Below, one piece after another: positions 49,001 to 61,192 of a DNA stretch of 64,000 bases. The DNA comes from Pterobdella sp. o SKG-2022 (lineage: Eukaryota > Annelida > Clitellata > Hirudinida > Piscicolidae). The stretch is from assembly GCA_964035795.1 (NCBI GenBank), contig OZ038326.1, forward strand, positions 7,877,729-7,941,728, in the 5' to 3' direction. Made by a program: the position numbers and the translations under genes. How positions within the stretch are numbered: position 1 is the first letter of the stretch; every line of letters begins with the position of its first letter. The notes beneath the pieces were generated by a model. It was not told the DNA's origin. It ran no database searches and worked only from the letters and a program-made list of their open reading frames with translations.

Positions 49001-52000
49001 TTTTTTTGAAACACTTGACACAAATTTTGAGTACATCTAAAAATGTCTTTAAGACCTTCTTTAAGTTTCGCAGGCGTGTTTCATCTTGAAATATTGATAC
49101 TTTTCACTGGCGTTCCCGCTTAAATTGTGGTATTGTTTCTGCTTATATTAGCTTTTCCACCAACATCATCCACAGACAGTCATAATTGTTGATATTGTTT
49201 CTTATCTGGCATTATGGCAGGTTTTGATGCAGCCTGAAATTTCCAATGACAGCAATCATATTCATCATGCTTTCATTCGAGTGATGCAACACTTCACCAA
49301 GCTAGTCACATTACAAGCAAGCCATTCAAACAAAAGCATTTTTTTTATTTCTACGGCATTCTTCTCCTTATTATATATTCTTCAAATCGATTAATCACAT
49401 TTTCATACGTGCACCTTCTTGATCAACTCCATATTGTTGTCCAACAACTGAAGGAATGGCATTAAAACGATTCCAAATAGTGTGTCTGTGCATGAATTAT
49501 GAACTTCAGCAACTGAGCAACTTCAAACACTTTTTCATTTCATTTCTTCTTGTGGAATTGATGGAAAGACAAGAAGTTCCAAAAAACATCATTATCAAGT
49601 ATATATTTAATGTTCCGTTATGATGCTTGTATTTTTGTTCAAGAGAGACTCCTTGTTAATCTTATTAGCAAAAGTTTTTTCCACTATTCCTTTCAGTTGA
49701 GTTTGTAATTTTTTCTCTAAAAGTAACTTCATTTTCAGGAGTCATTAAAAGTTATATTACAAATGATTCTAGAACTAAAGTGACGTGCGTTGTTGGCTGT
49801 GCCATCAAACACTAAGAATGCAGTTCAAGCCGTCTTTAGAACTCTGTCGCCATCGAAAATAGATCCTCATTTTGAGTTTGAATAAAAAAATTATATGAGG
49901 AGAATAAAAAGTGCTCTGAATATCTATTATGAGAAATCATAGCTATAAAACAAAGGGAGGTTGTGTAATTGCATAACACCGCAGCTGGGCTCTATATAGC
50001 AAACTTAATACAGCTCCAATGAAATAATTTTATTATTCAAAAAGTGGCGATCACTCTGTGTATGACAGATGCTAATTTTTTTGGCCAAATTGAATTAATT
50101 TTTTAGGCGGTTGCATGATGGAGATTCGACTGAGACACATCTCATTGCTTGATGTTGCAACAAAAGCCCTGAAGCGATTAAAATTGACCGTGGCTGCCAT
50201 GTGACTGTACTGAAGGAAGAAGGGGCGCTTAAGTAGAAATGGTCCAATTTTTTTATCAACGCTGATGTTTTTATTAAGTCTTATGGAGAGGTGAATCCAC
50301 TTTTGGGAATTAGTTGAAAACTCATTTTAATTATTCTTTGTTGAAAATTTTTGGAGCCATTTGAATGTCTGATAAAAAATCTTCAAGACAAAGACGTCAT
50401 ACTAAAATGACGTCACAAGCATGCCTTGACTTTTGATGCTATATTTCCATGAAAACACCGCGCTAAAAGTTGAGCACGTAAATAAATGCATCGAGCACTT
50501 GACTTGAGCGCAAATAAGATTTTGTATGAAGAACCCCTTTTCATTTTTTCAAGAAGCCTTTTATTAAAGCGTTCAACGATGAGCACACAGTCTCAAAATG
50601 CATTCAAAACAAAAGTAGCCTATAAAAATGCAAAAGCTATTTGCAATCAAAAAAAATATCTTGAAGGTATTAATAGCAATAACAAGTGTGTGGGACTCAA
50701 TTTTTTATTATTTAAATTCACTGTGACTTGCTATAAAACAGAAAAATGTTTTTTTAAAGAAAATTAGCATGCTTAATTTCAAATTTAAATTTTTTTTTAA
50801 TTTTGGGAAATAGTTTTTGGATTTGATGTATTAGTCCGTCTGACCTTAAGCGGAGAAATTACTAATTAGATTCTTAATTAAATGAATTCATTTTCTAAAT
50901 AATGTCGAGTTTTTAACATATTATTAAACTTTCATAATCGATTTCAAAATTTAAGCATTTTTTCAGTTTAATTTAAATAAAGTGTTTTTCATCTAATAAA
51001 ATAATTTATTCTGCATAACCAAAATGACTTTGCAAGCTAAAACGTTTAGAAAAATATTTTCGAAATATTGATTAAGTGAAATGAACATTTCCACGGCAGA
51101 CAAGCAGCTGTTTGCGAGAGTGATTCTGCGGGAAACAGCCAGTCCCAGCCCCTGGTCCATCGTGCCCCACGCCTTCCGTGTTTCACAACGATTGGCTTCA
51201 GCTCTGAACTGCCCTGTCAACAAAGAGAAAAGTTCAAAAAATAAAAAATCTGTTTTGAAACAATTTTCAAATGTTCCAAAAAACGATAAAGATAAGCTTT
51301 TTAAAAAAATTGAAAATGACAATTTTGAAAATGGGTCACTATATTTGAAAAATAAAATTTTCGAAAAAGAAACAAAAAATAGAGAAAAGACGGAACCTAA
51401 TGGGAAAGTGATGATTGCAAAAATGAAGAGATACGATCCTTTTTTGAGAAGTGCAAATCATGGAAGATTTCGAAAGAACAATACTAAAACAAAAGATGGT
51501 ACTCTCGAGAGAGCGATAATAAATGAAACAAAGAATAAAAAGAAAAGAAATAGCATAGAAAATAAAAATTTAATACAGTGCTTAAAAAGTAAGCCAGTTG
51601 AGGAACTGATGTCGGTAGTAATGAGGCCAGTGTGGTTCAGAATGAACTATGGAGTTGTTATTGATGGCAGAGTTGTTTCGAAAGAAACCATAGAGGCATT
51701 GAATCAAATAAAAATAAATGAGCTGTTTGAGAATAAAGACAGGAATACAGCGCAATCAAAGTTCCCTTTTGGCCCGAGTAAACATCAATGGAAAATTGTG
51801 AATTTAGAAAACGAGGACTACGAGAAACTCTTGAGAAACAAATATGAAAGTGAATTTAATGATTCACGAGGATCAAAAAGAGAGACTCAAACAATTAAAC
51901 AAAATGGAGAACAAAATATAAAAATACATGAAAGGAAAAAGTATTTGAAAAAAGTTTTAGATGAAATTCCTATTCTAGCGCAATTACCGAATTACAACGT

Positions 52001-55000
52001 ACGATCTGCGCGGCTTGTGTCTGTTATCAACTCGTTTGTGCAAACCCGAAAAAAATCACAAAATAACCCCCTTTTGAAAAGCAATGAAATATATTTAGAA
52101 GCAATCATCAGCCAAAAAGATTATCAATTCAAAAACCACTTTAACAGCCACCATAAAAACAAACAATCCCACAAATTGAAGCTTATCGAAAACTCACTGC
52201 ATCCCAGAAGTGGTGTCGAAAATGTGAAAAGGTATAAAGAAAGGTTGATGCGCAGTTTTATAGCAAACACCTTTGGATGGCAAGAGAGTTCCGTACACAA
52301 AGCCATCATGGAGGAAGATTCGCAGGCAAACATGCACGAGCAAATTAACTTTAGAACTTTATATAAAAAATCAAACTTTACTGATGCCTTTAACAAACAT
52401 ACAAATAACTTTTTAACGAGAAATAATGAGAATTCTTTATTTAGCAAAAAAGCTAATGCTGTAACAAATTCTGCTTCGAGCAATTTCAAACTCGGTATTA
52501 ACAAAAGAACAGCACTAAATACTGAAGTAAACATGGACATTAACTTCATTGAAAATAGAAAGAGTAATTTAGATGAAAGCATTAAAAATATAAAATATAA
52601 GTTGGTAGATTCTTTACTAACTCAGCCCCTCATAAAAATGCTACAGGTTAGGGGAGCCCTGAAGAGTAAATCTGATACTTGGCTGTATAGCATGCAGGAT
52701 GGCGAGAGTGCGGCAGATTTATTTTATGCACACAGCTCTCGTGCTAATTTGATTAATGAAGATGAATTTGTTTCTCAATTAGATAATCATAATAGTAAGC
52801 TTTTGTTTAGAAAAATCGTTGGTTGTCAAAAATGCGCCAAGTTTTTTGTATCAAGAATGCATGTTGAAGAAGATCAAAAGGCTTCCTCGAGGGCAAGTGA
52901 CCATGCAGAAGATAACATTGCTGATATTTTATCGGGAAACTTTGAAGAAGTTGAGTCATCCTTTTGGAATACTATCAATAATATTTCCACCGTTTCACGG
53001 CTCAAAAAGAAAAATAATTTAGAAGCAAATGAAAGCGCCCATAAAAGCATTCATGAAATAAACAGCAACAAGAGGGTTAATATGGAAATTTCAGAGTCGA
53101 GCCTACTATCCTCCCTTTCATATCTTAGATCTTTCTATTCATTTGGGTTCAATGCGGCTGAAATGCAAGATTTCCCTCAGCTTCTGGCAGCCACAGCTTG
53201 GATCAACTTTGTGCACAACGGGTTTGTGCCTTTCAGTATTCTTTCAATCTTATGAATATAAGTTTAAATCCAAGCATATACTTTCCCAAAGTGAATTAAT
53301 TTTTCATATGAAACGTGAACAAGCCACTAATGATTTATGAGGAAGGGCTTTGATATGAGAGCTACCAAACACCCAACATCAGATTGCTTTGTTAGGTTTT
53401 CAATTATTCAAACACAGAGATTTTCTTTTTCGATGTAATTTTTTAGCACAATTTAATCGCTTCCAAATGAGTCAAAGTCTTCTCTTATACATATTCTTTC
53501 CTCAATATTTCATCTACTAGGACTCCCACATATAAATAATACCGATTGCAGTCTGATTGCTCGTAAAAGCACGTGTGTCTTTATGCTTCTTTGAGCTCTC
53601 TTTAATTGTTCTTTCTCTCTTTTCTGACGTTTTACCTTTTAAGTTATACCCCGATATACACGAAGAGAAATTTCAAATGCATGCATCGAATGCGGTTGAG
53701 TCAGAGCGGAAGATATGAGGCAAATAGCCTCATTGCGAAATGCCTATCAGGCTGGGCAATCTTGAAAGACATAGGGTCCTTCAAATAAAACTTCAAAAGT
53801 AATCCTTATTTAAAACTCTGAAAAATATTCCATGAAGGGTTTGTTTGATAAAAACTTTAAGTTGCTTTCATTACTTGCAAATTTGTCTTCAAAACGCTTT
53901 ATTGAATTCGCAGAGATAAGCTTTGAGGTAATGATGTTGGAAAAACATCTCACCGACCTTTACATTGCATTCTCTTTTTATAACTCGATTAGTTGTACCC
54001 GGAGATCCTCTGAGACTATGGTTGGCACTTCATAGTTTAAAAAAAATTTGACTTTAATTCCACATCTGCATGTACAAAGTTTAAGTTTAATTTAACGATA
54101 GATCTTATGCTGACCACACTGAAAATTGACCTCAACCGTTTCTATTCTAAGATCTTTTGTTACAAACTTCTTATTTATTGTTTATTATATTTGTTTATTG
54201 TATGAGAGCTGATTAGTGAAGGTGTGTGCTTAATTTTGTGGTGATGTGAGGATGGGTGGTGATGGTGGATAATGGGTGATGAGGTGAAGATGGGGGGTGG
54301 TAGATGGTGGATAGTGGGTGGTGATGAGAAGATAAGTGACTGGTGGTAGTGGTGGAAGGTGATGGGGGCGGGAGGGCATAGTAGTTTTTTGACATAATAA
54401 TTCATCAAAATCTTTTTTTAACACGCAAAAATGTTTATATTTGTATGACTCATTGCTTCAGTTTATTTTCGAGTGATTATGTTTTTATGAAGCTGCCCAA
54501 TCAATATCCATCGATGGGCTTTCAACTTTGGTAAGTTTAGATGCAAATGAATTTAAAAAGTTGCTTGTAAATAATCTTCCCATGTCCAAAGATTTTTAAT
54601 CAAAAAGTCTTTTTAAGAGCTACGTGTGCAGGTATCGAGAAATGTATACAAAGACAAAAAGTTGAAATGCATGGAAGGACTATATTTGAAAGACATGAAA
54701 ATAATTATGTTAATTAATATGATATATTATTCAATAAATTATAAGTTAATGAATTTTGAAATTCATTTAATGAGTTAGTCTCCTCTTAGCGTAAACATCT
54801 CAAACCATCTCATAGAGTTTTTGAATCTTTTGCAGCTCAAACATTCTTTTTCAGATTTTCCGAGCTTCATTCAACATTTTTCACTATAAAACATCAATTT
54901 ATTTAATTAAATTTTAAATTAAATTTTTAAAACAAACAATATTAAGAAGGTTTCATCAACTTTCCATTTTAAACCAACTTTCCTCGCTTCATATTTAAAA

Positions 55001-57997
55001 AAAAAGGTTCTTGCACAGCGTTGTGGAAACAAAAAAGACCACTTTGTAGCTGCCTTGTAGGGCCATCCATCCAACATTTCTCAAGTTGTAGAGGAAACAT
55101 GTAAGTCAAAATCATGAGCCGAAAATAATCGAAATTCAAAATGTTCCTACCAGAGCAATGCTTGCAAGAGGAAATACTAATGAAGAATGCCAAATAAATT
55201 AAAAAGAACTTAATGCAAAATAGATATGAGAATAATTAAATCTTAATTCGAACACTGAAATTCAAATATATATGAGAAGAAAAAGCAACTTATGAACAAA
55301 TGAAGAAATATGGAAGAACGAAGATGTTATATAAAAGGGATTATATAAAGAAAAAATTTTTCGAATAAAAAAAAGTTAGAAAATAAAGCTCATGTAAGTT
55401 TTTTGATGCGACCACAAATGCATGACTCATGCAAATTATATTTGAATGACACACGAACTGAACAAGTAGACAAAAGTCGAAAACCAGGCACTCATTCTGC
55501 TCTGAAAATTCGCGATTTCAAAAGTTCAAAAAGTTTTGAAGGCTTCATAACTCGTGTATTGTATTCATCATTGAAACTTCACTTTTCAATAAGTTCGCAT
55601 TATTGTAAAACGATCGGAACAATGAAAAATATTAAAGTAGTTGAAATGACTGAGACGGTGAATATTATGTTTTCACACAACACTGCTACTATCCACACAA
55701 CACTCCTACCATCAGCACAACACTCCTAACATCCGCACAACACTCCTACCATCCGCACAACACTCCTACCATCCGCACAACACTCCTACCACCCGCACTA
55801 CACTCTTGCCATCCACACAACACTCCTACCATCCACACACCACTGCATCTTAATATCCTTCCTGCAATCAACTTCATCTCCACACCGCCATAATTATTTT
55901 CTCATATAAGGCTATATCACCCACTTATTTTTGTTTTTTTTTATGTTATAATTTAGCAATTGCTTGATATAATCATTCATAAACTGCAAAAAGTGCTTTA
56001 TCTAGTAGATGAAAAACACTTTAAAACTGGGTTGACTTATGAACAAATAATTGGTTCAATTCTTTCTCAATTATTACATTTTTTTTCAGTGATCCGAACT
56101 TGAGATATCAGCCTGGGAGCGTTTCCAAGAGTAAAGGAGATTCAAAGATGAAAAATAAAAAACAACAAAATTTCAAAAACAAAGAAAAAAAAATGAAGAA
56201 GCAAAAGACTAAAGAGGAAAACACATCGATAAAGAATATTTTCAAATGGCCTGCTTATGGAATAACACAACAGCAATATCTCTCAATTGGTTTGACTCAG
56301 TAACTTCGAAGTTTTGTAAAATTATTAAGCCAAAAATTTAGTTTAGATGTGTTTAAGTTTACAAGAGCGTGATTAATTTATTTTATAAATTGAAATGTGG
56401 GTTAACAATTTAGCAATCACTGCACGCTCAAATAAATCATTTTCAAAATCTTTTTAAAGTATAACAAAACTTGCAGAGGCCATAATTTATATTGCCAATG
56501 CAACTGACTCATTTTTCATTCTAATCGATTTTCAGTTGTTTAATTTTTTAAAATTTTTTTTCAGGAAATAGAGGCTTTCAAATTTTGTCACACTTTCGCC
56601 ATGACAACGTCTCGTTTTGGTTGCATACCCTTCCAGCTCTCCTTTCTACAGGGGAGCCACGAGGCATGACGAAGGTTTGTCTTCCTGCCTACCACGATGA
56701 GAACTCTTTGTTCAATTCACCAAAACATACGACAAACAAAGCATTTAATTACCTCCCTTATACCTTTGCACGCCCCAAACAAGATGACTATGAGATAAAT
56801 TGGTGGCAAAAAAGTGCAAATGATTTATGTAAAGCTAATGAGAGCAAATCTCTCTACCTTTACGGCCTCAATAATTTTGATTTTGAAAACATTTTACGAG
56901 AATTTCGACAAACAAACAGTGACATAGCTTTTAATGACAAAAAAAATGAGAGCAAGTTTGAAAATGGAAAAGTGAAGGTTGAAGGCAATTCGAAGAACAA
57001 TTTCTCTCACCTTTCTAATGAAGCGAAAACAAAAAAGTCTGTTCAAAAGGGTGAAAACTTGTTAAACGTTCTTTCTCCATTGCCGCCCACCACGCCATCC
57101 TCTTTCTCCTTTTTCCAAGTCCCTTTCAGTGTTACAGTCATTGTTGGAATGATTTTATTATTATTGAATGCAGTAGTTTTTGTAGCAGTCTTTGTACAAA
57201 AAAAACGAGCCCGAACAAATTTGAGAGCGCATCAACAAAACTTCAAACAACAGCATAAATCAGATCAACAACAGCCACACAAAATCGACCAATCATACGC
57301 TCAAAATCCTTTCAAAAGTCTCGAAACCAACATTGATGACGTCATTGAGCAAAAAATACTGCAAACCTCTTCAAACGTCAGTTTGCACAACTACCACCAA
57401 CTGCCCTGCGCCCTGTCTTTCATCGAGCAACAAAAAACTGTCAAGCCCAACAAAAATGAAGACAAGCCATTTTGTCACAACAAGCACTATCTCGGCCCTG
57501 TCTCATCAAACACCACAATTAACAGAACAAACATACAGTGCATACAAAGATATTCAAATCATTTGTTGAACGACAAAATTTCACGTTTCTCCACTTCAAA
57601 CCAAGTCCTCTATTCCGGTGCAAACAGGCTGCCGCAGTCCTTACCTCAACAACACCAACTTCTAAACTACCACCAACCACTCCAGCCCACCATGCCTTCC
57701 AAACTTACACCTTCCACCACGAATAAAGACAAAATCACCAACCAAACAACAAACACAAATTTCTTTTCTAGCCAACAATGTAGTACAGTAACACAGCATC
57801 CTTCAAAAGCCACCCACCCACCAAACCAAAACCTCACTCGAACGTCGAAAAAAACAGACGATCCTAAAAGCGATGAAAACATACATCAAAAGAATGAAAA
57901 TGACGAGAAAACTCATTGCTATGAGGAAGAGTTTCTAACAAAAATATCTTCAGCCAACCTTGAAATCTCTGATACCGAGTCTTCAACTTTGGTCTGA
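36205..57997 (+). CDS. Neuroligin-like synaptic adhesion protein, greatly enlarged
   Basis: Neuroligins are type I membrane proteins of the postsynaptic side with an inactive cholinesterase fold that binds neurexins. Seven exons join in frame: 36205-37065, 40376-40549, 47404-47551, 48013-48201, 51100-53221, 56090-56289 and 56565-57997, giving 5127 nt and about 1708 residues; family members are usually near 800-850. In order: signal peptide, esterase N-terminal strand motifs, CPQ...DEECLYLNIF cysteine loop, NAYDGSVMAALGN, NYRLGVFGFLSTEDSNAPGN, the elbow VVAGGAFASV lacking Ser, large Lys/Asn-rich inserts, the C-terminal esterase helices, a transmembrane segment, and a tail ending in STLV. Splice phases at all six junctions agree. 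The exon 3 acceptor could be 47401 instead, adding one Gln. Orthology to neuroligin rather than another cholinesterase-like adhesion protein rests on the missing nucleophile, the topology and the PDZ ligand. Confidence 0.87.
38761..39230. repeat. 47-copy 10-bp array of GGGTTTGAAA type
   Basis: Forty-seven units with no length change over 470 bp: 33 GGGTTTGAAA, 12 GGGTTTAAAA and 2 GGGTTTGGAA (both at the right edge). It lies in the first neuroligin intron, G-rich on the transcript-sense strand. The spacing, GGG every 10 nt with 7-nt loops, meets the usual G-quadruplex pattern. Confidence 0.98.
40376..40549 (+). CDS. Neuroligin-like gene, exon 2 (first cysteine loop)
   Basis: It starts after CATGCAG and reads NMDKFKPVCPQPLRAP..., then HQDEECLYLNIFSPHC. 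VCPQ and EECLYLN hold the two cysteines of the first conserved disulfide loop of cholinesterase-fold proteins. Phase 0 at both ends; the donor GTTGGT is weak. The GC content is well above the introns. Confidence 0.85.
42480..42594. repeat. 24-bp minisatellite in neuroligin intron
   Basis: About five units of GGTTCATGTGGGTAACGGAG plus GAA with GTGATAGAG variants. Confidence 0.85.
44089..44276. repeat. G/T-rich minisatellite in neuroligin intron
   Basis: Units such as GTGGTGATGTTTGTGTG and GGTGATGTTTGTAAGCCT, about 18-24 bp, G-rich on the plus strand. Thr/His-rich minus-strand ORFs are artefacts. Confidence 0.9.
47404..47551 (+). CDS. Neuroligin-like gene, exon 3 (oxyanion-hole region)
   Basis: KCQQILPVMFFVHDCESFEI aligns with the family's KPVMVYIHGGSYxEG. 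Here the HGG of the oxyanion hole is replaced by HDC, a change consistent with loss of catalysis. NAYDGSVMAALGN and VVTFNYRLGVFG are typical of neuroligins. The donor GTGAGT leaves phase 1. A CAG at 47401-47403 makes the acceptor ambiguous by one codon. Confidence 0.87.
47636..47847. repeat. G/T-rich minisatellite in neuroligin intron 3
   Basis: Units based on TGTGTGGTGCATGTGGGTGT, G-rich on the plus strand. It occupies nearly half of a 461-nt intron. Confidence 0.9.
48013..48201 (+). CDS. Neuroligin-like gene, exon 4 (nucleophile elbow)
   Basis: GFLSTEDSNAPGNSALYDII followed by ALHYVKHNVHSFHGDPSDVT matches the conserved block GFLST...GNxGLxDxxxALxWxxxNIxxFGGDPxxVT. The elbow that carries GESAG in active esterases reads AGGAFASV, so the serine is absent, as in neuroligins. 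Enters in phase 1, leaves in phase 1 at GTGGTT. Confidence 0.9.
48226..48318. repeat. 33-bp tandem repeat, about 2.8 copies
   Basis: GTCTGCATCATAGTTCATAA followed by GGATTTTAGTGCT, repeated at exact 33-bp spacing just after exon 4. Confidence 0.9.
48319..51099 (+). other. Neuroligin-like intron 4, remainder
   Basis: AT-rich. An ORF at 50486-50767 has no recognised domain. Nothing else supported. Confidence 0.4.
51100..53221 (+). CDS. Neuroligin-like gene, exon 5 (2.1 kb, giant extracellular inserts)
   Basis: Opens with DKQLFARVILRETASPSPWS, aligning with the family's LFQxAIIQSGTxLSSW, and SQRLASALNCP (first Cys of the second loop). About 125 Lys/Asn-rich residues then intervene before NLIQCLKSKPVEEL, which carries the partner Cys, and FRMNYGVVIDGRVV, the usual xFGPVIDGDVI. 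A long charged low-complexity stretch follows (about 51840-53080) with scattered family-like helices, such as RLMRSFIANTFGW and SLLTQPLIKMLQVRGAL. The exon ends LLAATAWINFVHNG, the usual VMTYWTNFAKTG. It is one uninterrupted frame of about 707 codons, which argues for selection on the inserts. Phases are 1 in, 2 out. Confidence 0.85.
54236..54372. repeat. G-rich minisatellite in neuroligin intron 5
   Basis: Degenerate units such as GATGGTGGATAGTGGGTGGT, G-rich on the plus strand; Pro/His-rich minus-strand ORFs are artefacts. Confidence 0.85.
55675..55847. repeat. 20-bp minisatellite, C-rich on plus strand
   Basis: About eight units of CACAACACTCCTACCATCCG with few changes. It is the one intronic array of this gene with the G-rich strand opposite to transcription. 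Confidence 0.95.
56090..56289 (+). CDS. Neuroligin-like gene, exon 6
   Basis: DPNLRYQPGS continues the TGDPNQP motif split by the intron. A Lys-rich insert (about 30 residues) follows, then IFKWPAYGITQQQYLSIG, aligning with the family's WxxYxxxxQxYLHIG. Phases 2 in, 1 out. Confidence 0.87.
56565..57997 (+). CDS. Neuroligin-like gene, exon 7 (transmembrane and cytoplasmic tail)
   Basis: HFRHDNVSFWLHTLPALLS aligns with the family's HYRxxKVAFWxELVPHL, the end of the esterase fold. A stalk of about 165 residues leads to the transmembrane helix VTVIVGMILLLLNAVVFVAV (about 57127-57192) and a stop-transfer QKKRAR. The cytoplasmic tail is about 265 residues, rich in Gln, His, Thr and Asn, and ends SDTESSTLV. 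STLV fits a class I PDZ ligand (Thr at -2, Val at 0), as in other neuroligins that bind PSD-95-type scaffolds. No clear gephyrin-binding segment is seen. Confidence 0.88.
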
Positions 57998-58084
57998 GAG
58001 GCCTCGAATTCTACTGAGTTGTTTTGTATGAACATCTTCAAAATTTATCAAGGCAAAGTAAAATGAATTAATTTTTGAACGCTT

Positions 58085-58184
58085 ATAGTTTTAATTATAA
58101 AGTACGAAGCTTTTTGTTTACAGTGTAAAATTATAAAGTAGGTTACACTGTTAACGAAAAGCTTTCACTTCATGTCAAAACTAT
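58085..58184. repeat. Foldback inverted repeat downstream of the neuroligin-like gene
   Basis: Arms of about 44 bp from ATAGTTTT...GAAGCTTTTTGTTTACAGTGTAA and its imperfect complement. It shares the GAAGCTTTT core with the foldback at 5847-5990. Confidence 0.65.
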
Positions 58185-61100
58185 CAGTGTTTAATGATTT
58201 TTTGATTTTATCAGAATGAGAGTTTTTGAGACTTTTAAAATGTTAAGTACAAATATATTAAAATCTTGAAGAGACCTTATTTTAAAAATTTCTTTTATTT
58301 TAGAAATCCATTTTTAAAAACACGAAAACTGAAATACCATCTTTGCAATTCAAAGATTTCCAGTTTTTAGAAGCACAATTATCACTAAAAGGTTTTCAGA
58401 GTTTGTTTATGCCGGAGCATTTGCAAAAATTGATTCAAGAATAAATGAGAGATAAAAAAGCATCAGGAGCAGTTAGGAGTTAAACTTCTTGAAACTCATT
58501 ATGGCCTGAATAAAAGGAATATTTTTGTTTGCAAAGCATGGGACTCTTGTTTCGAAACTTGGAATAAAAATGTATAAAGCTCAAAATTTTTAAAAGTCGT
58601 TTCTTTGCAAAATTATTTTAGTATTTCAAGCATAAGTTTCATTAATTGTTTTATAAATAAAATATATTTTTATAAATTTATTTATGAAAAAATATTAATT
58701 TTTATTCGTTTATTTCCAAAAAAAGTTTCCAATATGAGCAACCTACACAAGCAAATCAACTGTTTCACATAAGAAACCACTCCAGATCCTCTTGCAACCC
58801 ACGCTGAATTTTTTTAGCTACAATGGCATAAAAATATAATATATGTTTTAAGCTTTTCAATACCAACAAAACTCCAATCTTTAAACTTTATCAACTGCAA
58901 CATCTCAGTACTATGTTTCAAGTAGGCAGACATGCTTGGCAAAAGAGTCACGTAGGCTTTTAAGTCGGCTTGCAGAGTACCATGGCCGAATCAGATGAAG
59001 CAAAAATCTCTATTTAACTTTTGTGTAACTCATTTTATTTGCTGATCTTTTTGAGTTAATGTAAGGCAAAATGAAAACTTTTAAAAATCATTTAAATTTA
59101 TAGTTTACCATGGTTAAATGCCAATTTAGTTTGCAATGATGTCTGTTGAAAGAGATAGTGCGCCTGATTAAATCATTTGTGACTCATCAAAAATAACAGC
59201 CACAAAGCTTTCACAAAAATTATGAATGATGAAAAATGAGACAAAAAAGTAAAAACAAAATTTTGAAATTTTGGGAAGGTTGCACCAGTCAGTGACTTCT
59301 GTCACATCCACCGTCATCACCCTGAATTCCAAAGTCTTTTATGCCGCTTTTGTTGTCCTCACTCAAAACTTCAAAGATGCCAGAGACATTAAGATTCAAA
59401 AATTTTGCAACTGAACTCCTATCAGTATCTTCATTAAATTTGATGATGATCAAAATAGAGCATCATGAATAAATGAAAACATTGAGTCAAACAGCCTGCA
59501 TTTCGTGCAGTATTTATGTTATCCATTCAAAAACTTCGACTTTTTGGCATTAAACAAACATTCGGCTTGACTCGCATTATCTTCTACTCATCCACGTGAT
59601 CTGATCGGTCATTTGTTGAACATTCATGGCCACTGTACATGCACCTCTTCATTGGAGGTCTCCATGGGTGGTCGTCTTGGGGTGCTTCAGAGGGGCAGAC
59701 TTCTTTTGTCTGACCGATGAAACGATCAAAGTGAGTGGGTGTTTTTTAAATGAATCTACAACATGGGGTAGTACCACAAAAAACTGAATAACTTGCAACG
59801 TTTTATCGTGGTGTTCAAGACAAATAATTACCTCAATTAGCATAAACACTTTAAAACTACGGCAATGCCAAAAAGCTTTTCACTAGCCTAGCTTAAATCA
59901 TTTTTCTCTTTGAATAACTTAATAGATATATGCTTCCATGTAGGTTTTTGAATGAATGTATTTTAGTTTTTTCCAAAAAATTGTTACAGAGTGGGTTGGA
60001 TGTGTGTTTCACAAAAACTGTGAAGTTAGATTCTCGAAGGAGCTAGCTGAGATCAACTATCTCAAAAATTGATTGAATTTTAAGTTTCAAACTCTCTACA
60101 TAGACTCCAAATAGAAGTATTAAAATTTATATATAAACACTTCAAAGCTTTCATCTTGAAAATTAAATTTCCAGGAATAATTTTATGATTTTGAACAACA
60201 TGATCAATAAAGTTCTAATACAGATAAATTCAAAAAAATCTAAAAAATTAATCTTAGTAAAAAATATTGCTTTTGTTAAGTATAGCGCTTGTAGGAAGGA
60301 AGCACGTTGCCAAGTAACGTAACGTCGAAGGACGAAGTAACGGATAACTGAAACGAATAAAAATGAAAAAACTTAATAATTAAATTAAAAAACACTAATT
60401 ATTAACAAAAAAAAGAATATGGTCTAAAAAATTTTCGGAGAAAATAAAAGAAAAATTTTCAAAGACAAACGCTTACTTGCACATTCGTTCAGTCCACCTC
60501 AAAATCCTATCTTTCAATTAGGCTTCATAACGTGATTCGAAATTTTTTTTTAATCGCTCATTTAATCTCAAAACCGCTTGAAAGGGCTGCATTGAACTGG
60601 GTTGTTCTTGGACAGTGTTATTAAATGACACTGTTAAAGCCACGCTTTGAATCTGGCTTTAAAACTCTTCAAAATGTTTATTTGTGAACTTTTAATTTGG
60701 TGAATCATGAAAAGCTGATTTTCACTGTTCACAATTGGAAAGCCATCAAAAATGTAGGTTTTCAGAAGTTTGAAAGCAACAATGGAGCACGAAACTCATT
60801 AGAGGGTGCAAGACCCGCATGAAGATTTCAAAAAACTTTTCAGTATCTACCTTGAAAAAACACTTGGTCTAATAAATTTATTAAAACGAAGCTTTTCGAA
60901 ACTTTGATGTTCGTGCTCTTCTCATTTTTTGACTCCACAATTCTCTCTCCCATTTTAATGTCATCCTTTTGCGATGCAATCCGTTCTTTTTCCTAATTCA
61001 ATTTGCTCGTTGAAAATTTTTCTTTACCTTTTCCAAATAGTTGACGCAAGAAAACTAGGTTCTAATCAATCGAAAACATCAACATCAGACTCAACAAAAC

Positions 61101-61190
61101 CAACGAAGATCACCTCAACCTACACAGCAAAACATATCTCTAGAGAATCACGATAAAGTTGTGGCAGAAAACTAATATGACAATAGGTTT
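58185..61190. other. Intergenic, no gene resolved
   Basis: AT-rich. A minus-strand ORF at 59649-59849 and a plus-strand one at 61031-61156 (after a TAG acceptor-like site) have no recognised domain. Poly(A)-signal-like AATAAA words lie near 58655. Confidence 0.4.
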
Positions 61191-61192
61191 GT

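Noticed and set aside
52124..52582. Leu-rich minus-strand ORF
   Set aside because: Antisense shadow of neuroligin-like exon 5.
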